Source of the DNA: an uncultured Sterolibacteriaceae bacterium | GTDB lineage: Bacteria > Pseudomonadota > Gammaproteobacteria > Burkholderiales > Rhodocyclaceae | Length of the DNA stretch: 64,000 nt | Reading direction: 5' to 3' | NCBI GenBank assembly: GCA_937888595.1 | Contig: CALARK010000011.1 | Coordinates: forward strand, 1-64,000 | In this document: one piece after another, positions 15,867 through 24,046 of the stretch | Numbering within the stretch: the first letter of the stretch is position 1 | How the letters are laid out: each line of letters begins with the position of its first letter | Translations under genes and position numbers: made by a program | The notes under the pieces: generated by a model | The model's database searches: none | Seen by the model: the letters and a program-made list of their open reading frames with translations, nothing else | What the model was told of the DNA's origin: nothing

Positions 15867-16028
15867 CTACTGGTAATTAGCCATCCTGCGCTTGGCGAAC
15901 TCTTCCGCATCGGCCCAAGTCGGCATCACTGAAAACGGATATTCTTGAACTTCCTTGGCCTTCGCCGCGCCAGAATCGCCACGCGCAAATGTAAATGAGC
16001 GAGCCTGGCTGTCCCGAGTAATCTTCAC
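15867..16028 (-). CDS. small hypothetical protein, 53 aa (GTG start)
   Basis: Open frame in a gap of about 220 bases, beginning GTG after GGGAAGG. The end (SVMPTWADAEEFAKRRMANY) is protein-like. No other gene is visible in this gap. Family unknown; start uncertain. Confidence 0.45.
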   Translation of the reverse strand: MKITRDSQARSFTFARGDSGAAKAKEVQEYPFSVMPTWADAEEFAKRRMANYQ

Positions 16029-16077
16029 CCACTGACTGCCTTCCCGAATCGTCCTGTCAGTCTGGCCATGCTATCGG

Positions 16078-16314
16078 TCAGTTGGCGATGTCGATTTGAA
16101 CAAAGGTGGAACCAGGCTCAGTGCCGGCGTTAATGCGCCCAGCGACACTCTTGATATGGGCGTCCAATCCACTGAACAGCACCGGCAATTCACTATCAGT
16201 CCAACCCATTGCCTTCTCGTGTGCCATCACTTCACGCACTTCTGCATCAAGAGCCGTCAACACTGCGTTGCGCAGGCGGTCTTCAAATTCCGAAAATTTG
16301 ACGGTAGTGTTCAT
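16078..16314 (-). CDS. hypothetical protein, 78 aa
   Basis: Begins MNTTVKFSEFEDRLRNAVL after AGGGGAAATG; an additional ATG lies directly before. Mostly helical and acidic. Not recognised. Confidence 0.6.
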   Translation of the reverse strand: MNTTVKFSEFEDRLRNAVLTALDAEVREVMAHEKAMGWTDSELPVLFSGLDAHIKSVAGRINAGTEPGSTFVQIDIAN

Positions 16315-16377
16315 CATTTCCCCTGCTTGGTTGATTGCGACACCCTGCGCGCCAAGAGGCGCAGCCGGGCAACCCTT

Positions 16378-16590
16378 CTAGTCCTTATGCTCCAGGCGAC
16401 GCGGCGACTTGCCGGCCGGTTTTGTTTGCGCCAACCCTATTTCCAGAGCCGTTTCGAGACGAATGACGCGCTCAGTCAGGCTCTCGATCTTTTGTTGCTG
16501 CGTGGTGATCGTCTCTGCCATGCGCTCCACCTTGTCGTTCATCTTGATGACGGTGGTAATAGCATCCCACAGCTTGTCGGTGACGCCCAT
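16378..16590 (-). CDS. coiled-coil protein, 70 aa
   Basis: Heptad-like stretch MAETITTQQQKIESLTERVIRLETAL in the centre, basic C-terminus. The start overlaps the stop of the ribbon-helix-helix gene (TAATG), with GGAAGG upstream, so the two form a coupled pair. Probably an oligomeric accessory to that protein. Confidence 0.6.
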   Translation of the reverse strand: MGVTDKLWDAITTVIKMNDKVERMAETITTQQQKIESLTERVIRLETALEIGLAQTKPAGKSPRRLEHKD

Positions 16591-16880
16591 TACGCTGCCT
16601 TCCGTTGAGACGCTTTATGTTCCATGGCGGCGATGCGCTTGTTCGACGCCTCGACAAAGCTCAGAGCCTTGTCGATGGCCTCGTTTGCCTGAGCCGTCGT
16701 CTTGTTCATCTGGTCAATCATGCCGACCAGCATCTTTTCGTCCTCGGTGGGGCGAAATGCGGTGGCGGCGCGGCGCAGGAACTCGCCCATCGATAGGCCG
16801 GAATCCTTCGCCATCCTGGCGATCTGATTCTTCTCGGCCTGAGTTACCAGCACAGGGATTCGTTGCGTAGCGGTAGTCAT
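16590..16880 (-). CDS. ribbon-helix-helix protein, MobC/NikA-like style
   Basis: 96 aa. The N-terminal strand RIPVLVTQAEK and helices IARMAKDSGLSMGEFLRRAA match the ribbon-helix-helix fold used by mobilisation accessory proteins and plasmid repressors. The C-terminal half is an amphipathic helix. Its promoter region is shared back to back with the coiled-coil gene at 17030. No relaxase is adjacent, so a regulator is as likely as a relaxosome part. Confidence 0.65.
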   Translation of the reverse strand: MTTATQRIPVLVTQAEKNQIARMAKDSGLSMGEFLRRAATAFRPTEDEKMLVGMIDQMNKTTAQANEAIDKALSFVEASNKRIAAMEHKASQRKAA

Positions 16881-17029
16881 CGGGAACCTCTCATGTGTTC
16901 ATGGTCAGCACATGCACACTTTATAACATCCCGTTGCGGCTTGCAAGTAGTTTGATAACGCCGTTACGTATTGACAGCACAGGTCCGGCCCTTCATAATT
17001 CCGTCACCGCGTTACGATAAGGCATTGCC
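16881..17029. promoter_or_regulatory. divergent promoters with TAACGCCGTTA palindrome
   Basis: Plus strand: TTGACA (16971-16976), 16-base spacer, CATAAT (16993-16998). Minus strand: TTGCAA and TATAAA near 16920-16950. Between them lies the 11-bp palindrome TAACGCCGTTA (16956-16966), and a second GTTACG lies near 17010. This is suited to joint autoregulation by one of the flanking DNA-binding proteins. Confidence 0.65.
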
Positions 17030-18142
17030 ATGACGCAGCCGACCGCGACAGCCAAGCGCCCAGGGCGCCCAAAAATTCACACCGACGCCGCCGAGCGCCA
17101 GCGGGCCTACCGCGCCCGGCTCAAGAAAGCCGGCAAGCCGGCCGATGCCCGGCAGTCCACGATTGCGTCACTGCGAGACGAAATAGCGCGCCTCACCGCT
17201 GGCCAGTCCAGCCTCGATGCGCAGCGCAAGCTGCTGGAGGCGCGTTCAGCAGCCTTGGAAGACCGTATCGCGGCCGTCGCCGAGCGCGAGGCGGCGCTGG
17301 CGCAGATCCGGACGAAGCCAGGCGACGAGCGCAAGCTGCTCGACCTCGAATACAAAGTGGCAACCTTTGAACGGGAACGCCAGCAATGGAAGTTCAAACA
17401 GTCCGACAAGCTGCGCGAACTACTCGGCAAGCGCTTCATGATGCCCAAGCGCCAACTCTCGGCCGTGTTCCTCGTGAGCTATTCCGGCAAGCCCATCGAG
17501 CAGGGCTACGAATTCGAGCGAGCGACCAAGGAAGCGCTAGAGTTTGGCCGCAAGGCGGCGACGGCCGGCGGCGCCATCGCGGAGATTGCCGGCCGGCTGG
17601 AGCGACATCAGCAGTTGAACGCAGACGAGCGGGCGATCCTCGATGCCGCGCGCAACATCCTCGGCGACATCCATAACCGGGCGACCATCATCAAGGAAGG
17701 CGCGAAGTCGGACACACAGCGGATCAAGCGCGAGGAAGCTGCTCGGCGCAAGGCAGCAGAAGACGCCGTGGCGGCGGCGTTCCCGAGGCTGGAGGCCGAT
17801 GCGGTCCCGCTGGGAATTTTCGTTGATGGCAGCCCATATGGCGGGTGTGGCTACCGGATCAAGGAAATCCGTGGAATGCGGCCGGAAACAGTGTCCGCGT
17901 GGGACATCAAGTATTGCCTAGAGGACTTGGCCAAAGAAGTTCGGGATGAACTGACTCAGCGCGTCGACAAGGCGATCAAGGCCGGTGAGAAGGCCGGCGC
18001 TGCGGCGCAAGCCTTGTTGGCTGCGTTCGAGGCAGCCAGGCCGGGCATCGAGGTCGAGAACAAAACCATGCTGGACAACCTCAACACCTGTCGCGTGGCA
18101 GCGCGGCTGAAAGAGGCGAACAAGCCGAGGGGCGGTAATTGA
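17030..18142 (+). CDS. coiled-coil DNA-binding-like plasmid protein, 370 aa
   Basis: N-terminus KRPGRPKIH has an AT-hook-like GRP core, followed by AAERQRAYRARLKKAG, a basic helix common in plasmid and phage regulators. Residues about 45-135 are a long heptad coiled coil (LRDEIARL, LLEARSAALEDRIAAVAERE). It recalls KfrA-type plasmid proteins in general plan, but I cannot assign it to that family. The C-terminal half is a mixed globular region with Lys/Glu-rich helices. Probably a structural or partition-associated DNA-binding protein. Confidence 0.6.
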   Translation: MTQPTATAKRPGRPKIHTDAAERQRAYRARLKKAGKPADARQSTIASLRDEIARLTAGQSSLDAQRKLLEARSAALEDRIAAVAEREAALAQIRTKPGDERKLLDLEYKVATFERERQQWKFKQSDKLRELLGKRFMMPKRQLSAVFLVSYSGKPIEQGYEFERATKEALEFGRKAATAGGAIAEIAGRLERHQQLNADERAILDAARNILGDIHNRATIIKEGAKSDTQRIKREEAARRKAAEDAVAAAFPRLEADAVPLGIFVDGSPYGGCGYRIKEIRGMRPETVSAWDIKYCLEDLAKEVRDELTQRVDKAIKAGEKAGAAAQALLAAFEAARPGIEVENKTMLDNLNTCRVAARLKEANKPRGGN

Positions 18143-18177
18143 GCAACGAAACCGCCCTCCCCGCCGGATTACGGCGC

Positions 18178-18220
18178 ACACCATTCAAGATAACCCTAAT
18201 TATCTTGAATGGTGTTTTTG
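18178..18220 (+). terminator. Rho-independent terminator
   Basis: A perfect 16-bp stem: ACACCATTCAAGATAA (18178-18193) with TTATCTTGAATGGTGT (18200-18215), six-base loop, then T run. It ends the 370-aa gene. The 190-base gap up to the next gene otherwise holds only its promoter region. Confidence 0.9.
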
Positions 18221-18334
18221 CTACTTAAATCGTCAATATCAAAATAAGCGTGGCCTTGGTGACGCTAACCCTTTGATTTATCGGGCGGTAGTTGGGCGTA
18301 TGATTCCGGCAGAGACAAACCTGCGGAGTCCGAC

Positions 18335-18649
18335 ATGAAATCCATTACCGCATTCGAGTTGACGCAAGCGCTGCGGGTCACGCCCGACCAGGTAGCGGGA
18401 CTGCTGGAGCGTGGCGAAATCGCCTACTTCATGGTGGATGGTGAAGTGCGCGTGCTGGAGGATGAGGTCTGGCGCTTCATCCGGGAAAGCTCAGAGAAGG
18501 CGTCGCGCGCGACGGCCGGGAACGTCCTTATGGGAAATCAGGTTTGGCGGAACCTGATGGCCGACGATCCATCGCTTGCAGCAACGGTCAGGGCGCTCGA
18601 AACGACTCCGGGAACCTTTGGCGACAAACTGAAACGGGCGGTCGACTAG
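18335..18649 (+). CDS. hypothetical protein with MerR/excisionase-like N-terminus, 104 aa
   Basis: FELTQALRVTPDQVAGLLERGEIAYFMVDGEVRVLEDEVWRFI resembles a winged-helix of the excisionase or MerR type (helix, wing, short helix). The C-terminal part is unassigned. It could be a recombination directionality factor or a small regulator, though it is far from the recombinase at 7.5 kb. The 100 bases after it hold nothing recognisable. Confidence 0.55.
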   Translation: MKSITAFELTQALRVTPDQVAGLLERGEIAYFMVDGEVRVLEDEVWRFIRESSEKASRATAGNVLMGNQVWRNLMADDPSLAATVRALETTPGTFGDKLKRAVD

Positions 18650-18749
18650 AAGTCCACGAGCGGGCAACAGTCGCTGAATTGGCGGCTCTGTGGGTGTGCC
18701 GAGCGAAGCAAAATCGACCGCTAGTCGATATGGCGTCGCGGTGGCATAG

Positions 18750-19496
18750 TCAGGCGGCGTTCGGCCATTGCTTGACCTCGATCCCGTCGAGCAAGCATCC
18801 GCCCTTGGCGATCCGGCCGGCGAACTTGCCGCCCCACTGCTTGAAGAAGAACGCTACGCCCGCCGTATAGCACTGGCGCCTGATGCTTTCCACCCATGAA
18901 GCATCCATCGGCCGCGCACCGTGGCCAGATTCGCCACCAACGATCACCCAATGAATGCCGGTCAGGTCAATCCTGCCCAGGTCTTCGAGCAACGGTTCGA
19001 TGCTGAGAAACCGCACCTTCGCCGGCACGCGCCGTAGGTGCTCGATCCGTGGCAGGCCGTGCTTGCGGTTCTCCACCGTCACACCAAGCCACACGTTTTC
19101 GTAACCATCACCCCAATCCACCGGCAGGCACCGCGCAATGTTCGGCGCGCGCTTCGTAAGCAGTTGCCAATCGAGCATCGGCGTCGAGCGGATCAGGGAC
19201 CACAGCCGGGCACGTTGAAGCTCTGGTGCGTTCTTGTCCGTCCAGTCGCACATTGAGCCACAGAATACGCGGCGGCGAATACCAGATGCTTTGGCTGCCT
19301 CCTGCCATCGTGCTGGCTTGCGCCAGTTGTCAGCGCTCATCGTGCGCGGCGTCTTGGCCGCTCCCCAATAGTCGCCGCCCGTGCGCCTATCCAGAGCCTC
19401 CGCGTAGCAGTGATCGCAGCCCGGACCGACCTTCGAGCATCCCCACCAGGGGTTGAAGGTACTGTCCGTCCAAGCAATTTCGGTAGTTTCTGCCAT
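18750..19496 (-). CDS. DUF5131 / phage Gp37-Gp68 family protein
   Basis: 248 aa, full length. Opens with TEIAWTDSTFNPWWGCSKVGPGCDHCYAEAL, the hallmark of this phage family, which carries a CxxxxxxCxxC cluster of radical-SAM type. Later blocks WQLLTKR, WLGVTVEN, LSIEPLLEDL and WVIVGGESG follow the family order. Enzymatic activity is not established. It is the last gene of a phage-like minus-strand cluster. Confidence 0.85.
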   Translation of the reverse strand: MAETTEIAWTDSTFNPWWGCSKVGPGCDHCYAEALDRRTGGDYWGAAKTPRTMSADNWRKPARWQEAAKASGIRRRVFCGSMCDWTDKNAPELQRARLWSLIRSTPMLDWQLLTKRAPNIARCLPVDWGDGYENVWLGVTVENRKHGLPRIEHLRRVPAKVRFLSIEPLLEDLGRIDLTGIHWVIVGGESGHGARPMDASWVESIRRQCYTAGVAFFFKQWGGKFAGRIAKGGCLLDGIEVKQWPNAA

Positions 19497-19535
19497 CTCC
19501 CCTGCCCCCCCCTGCCCTATTCAGCGTCGCCAACC

Positions 19536-19754
19536 TCAAAAAAGCTGCGGCTGCGGGCGTGAAAGGTTCTTGGCCAGAACGGTAAATTGCACCGGGCGCC
19601 CTGCCCTTCCGATGCCACGAACAACCATGCGCTGGCCCGAGGCTTCTGCAACGATTTCGAGCAAGTGTCCTCGACGGCCGGCTTTAGGACCGATGTAATT
19701 GGCGTAATCGCCAGGTGCCGGAGTCCATCCGGCTGCACGCGACTTGCGTTTCAT
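19536..19754 (-). CDS. hypothetical protein, 72 aa
   Basis: Basic, with a small beta-barrel-like pattern (GDYANYIGPKAGRRGHLLEIVAEA, MVVRGIGRAGRPVQFTVLAKNL). Its start overlaps the preceding gene by four bases. Not recognised. Confidence 0.6.
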   Translation of the reverse strand: MKRKSRAAGWTPAPGDYANYIGPKAGRRGHLLEIVAEASGQRMVVRGIGRAGRPVQFTVLAKNLSRPQPQLF

Positions 19755-20062
19755 TCGCGCATCCCGGTCGTGTGATCCTGCCTCTCATCGATCCATGAGG
19801 GAAGCTCAGGAAGTGGGCCGGACATGCCGGCCGCGATCCAGTCATTTACGTCAAGCACAATTCCGCTGTGCCACTTCCCGTTCGTACCGCCCCACTCGCG
19901 CAAACGCATCAGCGCCTCGCGCAGCACGGCGTTTCCCGCTTCAACCGCATCACGTTTCCGCATTTCATCCTGGCGCGCAGCCTCGATGACGCGGGTGTTT
20001 CTCCAAGCGTAATCGGCACGCTCGCGCTCGATGGCTAATTGCTTTTCGAGGTCGGCTGTCAT
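19751..20062 (-). CDS. hypothetical phage-like protein, 103 aa
   Basis: Start at MTADLEKQLAIERERADYAW, two bases after the stop of the ASCH-like gene; a longer version would overlap that gene. N-terminal coiled coil (RERADYAWRNTRVIEAARQDEMRKR), then ALMRLREWGGTNGKWHSG and a short acidic end. Function unknown. Confidence 0.6.
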   Translation of the reverse strand: MTADLEKQLAIERERADYAWRNTRVIEAARQDEMRKRDAVEAGNAVLREALMRLREWGGTNGKWHSGIVLDVNDWIAAGMSGPLPELPSWIDERQDHTTGMRE

Positions 20063-20064
20063 GT

Positions 20065-20454
20065 CTAGCTCTTCGTCGGCTGCCACATGTGCAGAAAACC
20101 AGTAAACGGTAGCCCGTACCAGGCATCGAACCAATCGGCCATTTCCTCCCCGTTGACGAAGCCATCGTCTCGCGCCAGCGCGTCCAGGTGCTCATGCGCC
20201 AAATGCGTTTGCTTTCCGTCGCGCTCGGTGATGTTGGCGTAGGGTTCGCTGCATGCGTGCCGCCCTATCTCAATCGGGAGCACGTCGGTAATCGTTCCCT
20301 CACCGAGCTTCCGGCAGTGCGCCGTGCGCTGTCCTGTGTAGAGGAAGGCAGTTGCTCCGCGCATTGCGCCCTTGGCCGTCTGTCGAATTGTCTGTCGCTT
20401 CTGGCCGCTCTCCACAAGCGGAGCAAACCGCGATTGAAAGTTGTAGGCTGGCAT
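20065..20454 (-). CDS. ASCH-like domain protein
   Basis: 129 aa from MPAYNFQSRFAPLVESGQK. The order FxxRFAPLVESGQKRQTIR, a GxxxFLYTGQRT turn, GEGTITDVLPIEI, and ARDDGFVNGEEMADWF fits the ASCH/PUA-like fold often found in phage genomes. RNA or modified-base binding is the usual suggestion for such folds. The neighbouring Lar-like and DUF5131 genes support a phage origin. Confidence 0.7.
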   Translation of the reverse strand: MPAYNFQSRFAPLVESGQKRQTIRQTAKGAMRGATAFLYTGQRTAHCRKLGEGTITDVLPIEIGRHACSEPYANITERDGKQTHLAHEHLDALARDDGFVNGEEMADWFDAWYGLPFTGFLHMWQPTKS

Positions 20455-20455
20455 C

Positions 20456-20836
20456 TTAGTATCCGTCTGCCGTCGAACCTGTCGCCCCATGTGACGCTTC
20501 GCCACAAGCGACTCGCCCTTGAGCTTGGTGGTTATGCGCCGGATACAGCGGCGTCCATGCCCCGCTTGTGCGGCGAGCGACATCCATCCTTCTATCGCAG
20601 TCGGCTATCGGCCCTTCATGCGTTCCGTCGCTACAAAACCGAATCCATGCCGCCGGCTGCGCGTTGGTTCTGCTTGCTTGATTCCAGGCATGGACGGCTG
20701 ATTTGGCGTCTGTTTGCTGAGGGCCGTGACTTCCGCATTCTGCGCACACAACCACTACTCGGGATAGAGCAACAACCTGAACGGAAACTTTGGCGTCACC
20801 GCAAAACGGACACTCATTTATAAGAGTTTCGCTCAC
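20456..20836 (-). CDS. Lar-like (restriction alleviation) zinc-finger protein
   Basis: 126 aa with a GTG start preceded by AAAGGAGAAATGA; the ATG four bases upstream leads to a stop after eight codons. N-terminal CPFCG ... VVVCAECGSHGP ... AVHAWNQA is the Lar/restriction-alleviation zinc motif. A second part, WIRFCSDGTHEGPIADCDRRM, is typical of phage hypotheticals. It may counter host restriction; this is by analogy only. Confidence 0.7.
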   Translation of the reverse strand: MSETLINECPFCGDAKVSVQVVALSRVVVVCAECGSHGPQQTDAKSAVHAWNQASRTNAQPAAWIRFCSDGTHEGPIADCDRRMDVARRTSGAWTPLYPAHNHQAQGRVACGEASHGATGSTADGY

Positions 20837-20848
20837 TCATTTCTCCTT

Positions 20849-21301
20849 TCATCCGAACAAGTTGCCCTGATGTCCCGTCTCAGCCCTCACGCGCGCGGCA
20901 ACTTCACGCATATTGGCCTTCATTGCAGCCAAGCGGCGGTCGCTCTCCCCGGTGTTTTTATCGACCACGTATGAAAAGTAGGTCGCTTCGAGAGGTCCGG
21001 CCCAACGGTTCCATTCCGACTGGATCGCCACTCTCTGCTCTGCCGTTGCCGCAAAGTATCTGCGCCTGGCGTCGCGCCAAAAACGCGCATGCAGGTCGCG
21101 CATCGACTGCTGGCTCTTCTCGAACTGCATCCGCCTCGCCTGCTCTTCGGCCGACAAGTCGATGGGGGCTTGCTGCTCGGCGATCTGCTCGGCCAGCAAT
21201 GGATAGCGCGCCTGCTCACGCCGCTGACGCTGCTTGATAGCGGCAACCTTTCTGGCGGTCAGACCGGGCGCGACGTGGCGCTCACTACGACGAAACCTCA
21301 T
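20849..21301 (-). CDS. hypothetical protein, 150 aa
   Basis: Start after GGAGGGGGGTT. Highly basic, almost entirely helical, with MRFRRSERHVAPGLTARKVAAIKQRQ at the N-terminus and a long charged helix. It heads the 18.75-21.3 kb cluster. Not recognised. Confidence 0.6.
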   Translation of the reverse strand: MRFRRSERHVAPGLTARKVAAIKQRQRREQARYPLLAEQIAEQQAPIDLSAEEQARRMQFEKSQQSMRDLHARFWRDARRRYFAATAEQRVAIQSEWNRWAGPLEATYFSYVVDKNTGESDRRLAAMKANMREVAARVRAETGHQGNLFG

Positions 21302-21618
21302 AACCCCCCTCCCCTCGGCCTAATGCTTGATGCTTGCGAATGTAGTGCTGCAAGCACGCCAATACAACATAAAGTTCCTGTTACGGAACCATTGTAAGCC
21401 TAAGCGTAGCATCTAAGCAACATCGTTTGACAATCCATTGACAATCGCATCGAATTGTTTAGACTGTCGTTCGGATATTCGTTGGAGTGTGTTTAGATAG
21501 CCTTCGCTCTTTCTGTCGCAATAAGTAGCGATAATGGGTTAGGCGGCTACGGTGGCTGTTGTTTAGCACCCTGCCGCACATCGTTTGACAATCGTTTGAA
21601 TGTTGATTGGAGGTCGTT
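21302..21618. promoter_or_regulatory. parA upstream region with TTTGACAATC repeats
   Basis: GTTTGACAATC occurs at 21425-21435 and 21583-21593, CATTGACAATCG between them near 21437, and GTTTGA again near 21594. The words contain TTGACA, so they can act both as -35 elements and as operator or centromere repeats for the ParA system. No gene is visible in this 317-base region. Confidence 0.55.
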
Positions 21619-22260
21619 ATGATTGTTGCAGTCGCAAACACCAAGGGCGGCGTCGGGAAAACATCGCTGGCACTCAATCTCTCAATCGCTCGGCGGATGG
21701 AGGGGCGCGATGTGCTGCTGATCGACGCCGACCCCCAGCAGTCGTCGCTGGACGCGATTGCCATCCGCACAATGTCGAAGCGTCAGCCTGCAATCGCGTT
21801 GAGTAGCTACACGGACGGCCCCCTCCTGTTCGACCAGGTGACGCAGCAGAAGAGCAAGTACGAAGACATCGTGATCGACGTGGGCGGGCGGGACACGGGC
21901 GCCCTGCGTGCCGCGCTGATGGTCGCCGATCTGGTGTTGGTGCCGTTTCAGCCGCGTACCTTTGATGTATGGGGGGTGTCGAAAATGGCCAAGCTCATCA
22001 ACGAGGCGCGCAGCATGGGGGTCAGGAACCGCATCTACGGCATCCTGAGCATGGCCGATCCGAGCGGGAAGGACAACGCCGAAGCGGCAGCAGCTATCGC
22101 CGAAATCGAAGGGATCGAGTACCTGGATACACCGATTGGCCGTCGCAAGGCCATTGCGGATGCCGCCGGCTCAGGCTTGTGCGTACTGGAATACTCCCCG
22201 TCCGACCCGAAAGCTCGCTACGAGATTCGCCGCCTTGTTGAAGTGGTCTATGGCGATTGA
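21619..22260 (+). CDS. parA: ParA family partition ATPase (short, type Ib)
   Basis: 213 aa from the ATG after GGAGGTCGTT. The deviant Walker A box KGGVGKTS is at residue 10, Walker A' VLLIDADPQQS near residue 36, and Walker B EDIVIDVGGRDTG near residue 76. The short length without an N-terminal DNA-binding domain is typical of type Ib ParA, which works with a small ribbon-helix-helix partner encoded just downstream, as here. ATP-dependent nucleoid binding would position plasmid copies. Confidence 0.9.
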   Translation: MIVAVANTKGGVGKTSLALNLSIARRMEGRDVLLIDADPQQSSLDAIAIRTMSKRQPAIALSSYTDGPLLFDQVTQQKSKYEDIVIDVGGRDTGALRAALMVADLVLVPFQPRTFDVWGVSKMAKLINEARSMGVRNRIYGILSMADPSGKDNAEAAAAIAEIEGIEYLDTPIGRRKAIADAAGSGLCVLEYSPSDPKARYEIRRLVEVVYGD

Positions 22261-22315
22261 CTGACGGTCGGATGGCTGTTATATAGCTTGCCATTAACAC
22301 TCGAAAGGATATTCA

Positions 22316-22660
22316 ATGACAATCCGTAAGGCACCTTCTGCGGAAGACATCAGGAAGTTCATCGGTGAGGCGCCGGACGCTCCACAGGTGACGCCGCCCT
22401 CCCCTGCCCGCGTTTCCACCCCCTCCCCCGCTCACGTCACAGACCAGGCCGAGTCGGACGCGGATCAAAAATCGGGTGGCGTGATTCGCGGCAACAAGCA
22501 AGTGGTCACGGTTGGGTTCACGCGCGACCTCTTGCCGCATATCGATGCTGCAAGCGGCATGCTCAATATCTCGCGCGCAGCCTTCATCAATATGGCCTGC
22601 ACGCGGTTCGTGAAAGATGTCTATCGTGACTATCAGAACAAGCTGGAATCGCGTTCTTAA
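22316..22660 (+). CDS. parB: ParA partner, putative ribbon-helix-helix centromere-binding protein
   Basis: 114 aa. A disordered Pro/Ser/Ala-rich N-terminal half (residues 20-60) precedes KQVVTVGFTRDLLPHIDAASGMLNISRAAFINMACTRFV, a ribbon-helix-helix core. Small type Ib partners have this plan: a flexible N-terminus touches ParA and the C-terminal fold binds the centromere. Start after GAAAGGATATTCA. Assignment from position and fold pattern. Confidence 0.7.
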   Translation: MTIRKAPSAEDIRKFIGEAPDAPQVTPPSPARVSTPSPAHVTDQAESDADQKSGGVIRGNKQVVTVGFTRDLLPHIDAASGMLNISRAAFINMACTRFVKDVYRDYQNKLESRS

Positions 22661-22812
22661 CGATTGTGTTTGACAAGCTATTGGCTATCGTTACGATTGC
22701 CAATAGCCGGCAGTGCGCGCCACCGCAACAAGTCACTGAGTCGCTATTGCACATCTAATGGCGCTCATATGGCTATCGTAACGATATTTATTGGATATCG
22801 CCAGACAATAAT
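22661..22812. promoter_or_regulatory. parS: candidate parS/centromere: ATCGTWACGAT palindromes and a hairpin
   Basis: GCTATTGGC (22677-22685) pairs with GCCAATAGC (22699-22707). Its 13-base loop contains the palindrome ATCGTTACGAT. A second copy, ATCGTAACGAT, lies at 22775-22785, again preceded by GGCT, and a partial copy at 22994. Placement immediately after the par operon fits a centromere; a role in control of the next gene is also possible. Confidence 0.5.
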
Positions 22813-23028
22813 ATGCCGAAACCAATGACGCTGAATGCAGCACTGCGCATCCTCATGCGCGCGGCCGAGCGGGACGTTCGAGGCGCCGGTTGTGGCATAC
22901 GCGACACTTCGGACAAGTGGCGAGACGAGGTTGCTGCCGCTTGGGCGGTTGCCTGGAAGCGCGTATACGGATGGGAGCCGTCCGATAATGAATATCGTAA
23001 CGCCGGCATGAATCCACCACCCAGGTAA
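22813..23028 (+). CDS. small hypothetical protein, 71 aa
   Basis: Helical, with the block RAAERDVRGAGCGIRDTSDKWRDEVAAAWAVAWKRVYGW. No good ribosome binding site is seen before the ATG. Codon pattern and composition look protein-like. Not recognised. Confidence 0.5.
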   Translation: MPKPMTLNAALRILMRAAERDVRGAGCGIRDTSDKWRDEVAAAWAVAWKRVYGWEPSDNEYRNAGMNPPPR

Positions 23029-23067
23029 GTCTTAGCAGGGCAGGGGGAGTTCGAGCGAAATCGGAGC

Positions 23068-23622
23068 TTAGTGTCGCGGGGCTTCGCCTGCGCCTTCCGA
23101 GAAGACTATGGCTGCACGTAGGCGCTCCGACAGCCATGCAGAGCGATTCTTCGCGTCAGCCGGTGCATTCTTTGCGATGTCCTGCACCAACTGAATCGCA
23201 CGCGCCTCATCGCCACGCGCCTCGACCAACTGCTGCATGAGCGGCGTGGCCACGCTGACGGTAGTGCGCTTGCCGGCAACCATCACGCTGATCCGTCGCG
23301 CAGTCGATCCGTCGCGTGATTTGTTCTTGACCAGTCCAGCCTGTTCAAGCGCAAGCCGGGCACCTTTTGCAACCAGTTCGAGAAGATCGGGCGGGGCAGA
23401 GTCGCCGGCCTCGGTTGCGCCGAGAATTTTTGATACGGCTGCTCGATGCCTGGCCGCAAATGCCCCCACGAAAGCAGCGTCCGCTCCGCTCTCGACAAGC
23501 CCTTTGATGGCCTCGCCAACGATGGAGTCAATTTGCTGCTGGACGGAATCGCTATTCGTGGCCAAGGCCAAGTCGTCAAAGGTGGAAGGTTTGTTATACG
23601 AATACTCTTTAGGAGTATGCAA
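23068..23622 (-). CDS. hypothetical protein, 184 aa, next to the replication origin
   Basis: The frame begins with a TTG inside the inverted-repeat region and has no obvious ribosome binding site, so the start is uncertain. The protein is helical and Ala-rich. A region RRISVMVAGKRTTVSVATPLMQQLVEARG is followed by AKNRSAWLSERLRAAIVF, suggesting a ribbon-helix-helix-like end. By position it might influence replication or copy number; this is inference. Confidence 0.55.
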   Translation of the reverse strand: MHTPKEYSYNKPSTFDDLALATNSDSVQQQIDSIVGEAIKGLVESGADAAFVGAFAARHRAAVSKILGATEAGDSAPPDLLELVAKGARLALEQAGLVKNKSRDGSTARRISVMVAGKRTTVSVATPLMQQLVEARGDEARAIQLVQDIAKNAPADAKNRSAWLSERLRAAIVFSEGAGEAPRH

Positions 23623-23726
23623 TAACTAGCTGTTGGTATGCAACAAGTTATTTTGACGGGAATGCTCGCGCCTGTTCTGGTCGCTGCATACGCTGTATTG
23701 CGTATTCGTATAACAAGGCTTCCACC
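23581..23726. repeat. 25-bp inverted repeat bracketing the origin side
   Basis: Arm 23581-23605 (GGTGGAAGG then TTGTTATACGAATAC) and the inverse arm 23702-23726 match at 23 of 25 positions. Each arm begins with the iteron core GGTGGAAG. Between the arms lie TATGCAATAAC and TATGCAACAAG, inverted forms of the iteron tail TTGCATAC. Confidence 0.8.
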
Positions 23727-23914
23727 CGAAATACAGCTATTCCGGACACAAATCGGCACCCCGAGTCTTTGTTTGTTCTTTAAGAAGAACCAACAACATG
23801 TTGCCGGTCAGCCCCCTCCAGCGGTCGATCTGGTTGTTCCAGAACCTTCCATATAGACATTCCAAAACTTCCAGAGCCGCAACGCATTGAATTCATACGT
23901 GAATCTCGCTTACA

Positions 23915-24046
23915 GGTGGAAGGAACGCATACTCAAGGTGGAAGGGTTGTTGCGACAGGTGGAAGGATTGCATACCTTGGGTGGAAGGTTGGGGGTAAAG
24001 GTGGAAGGATTGCATACTGCGTTTGGTTTCGATAAAAGGTGGAAGA
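23915..24046 (+). other. oriV: oriV iterons (GGTGGAAGG array)
   Basis: GGTGGAAGG recurs at 23915, 23937, 23958, 23980 and 24000, spaced 20-22 bases (two DNA turns). A diverged copy at 24038 precedes the rep gene. Three copies continue into a tail ending GCATAC. Regular helical phasing next to an initiator gene is the classic iteron origin. The arms at 23581 and 23726 extend the array. The stretch 23727-23914 holds no gene and is AT-rich in parts, suitable for strand opening. Confidence 0.9.

Noticed and set aside
23591..23716. loxP-like look of TATACGAA words in the inverted repeat
   Set aside because: The arms are 97 bases apart and carry the iteron core, so they are better explained as origin elements.
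23638..23856. 72-codon plus-strand frame inside the origin inverted repeat
   Set aside because: No ribosome binding site, low-complexity hydrophobic content, overlaps iteron-related repeats.
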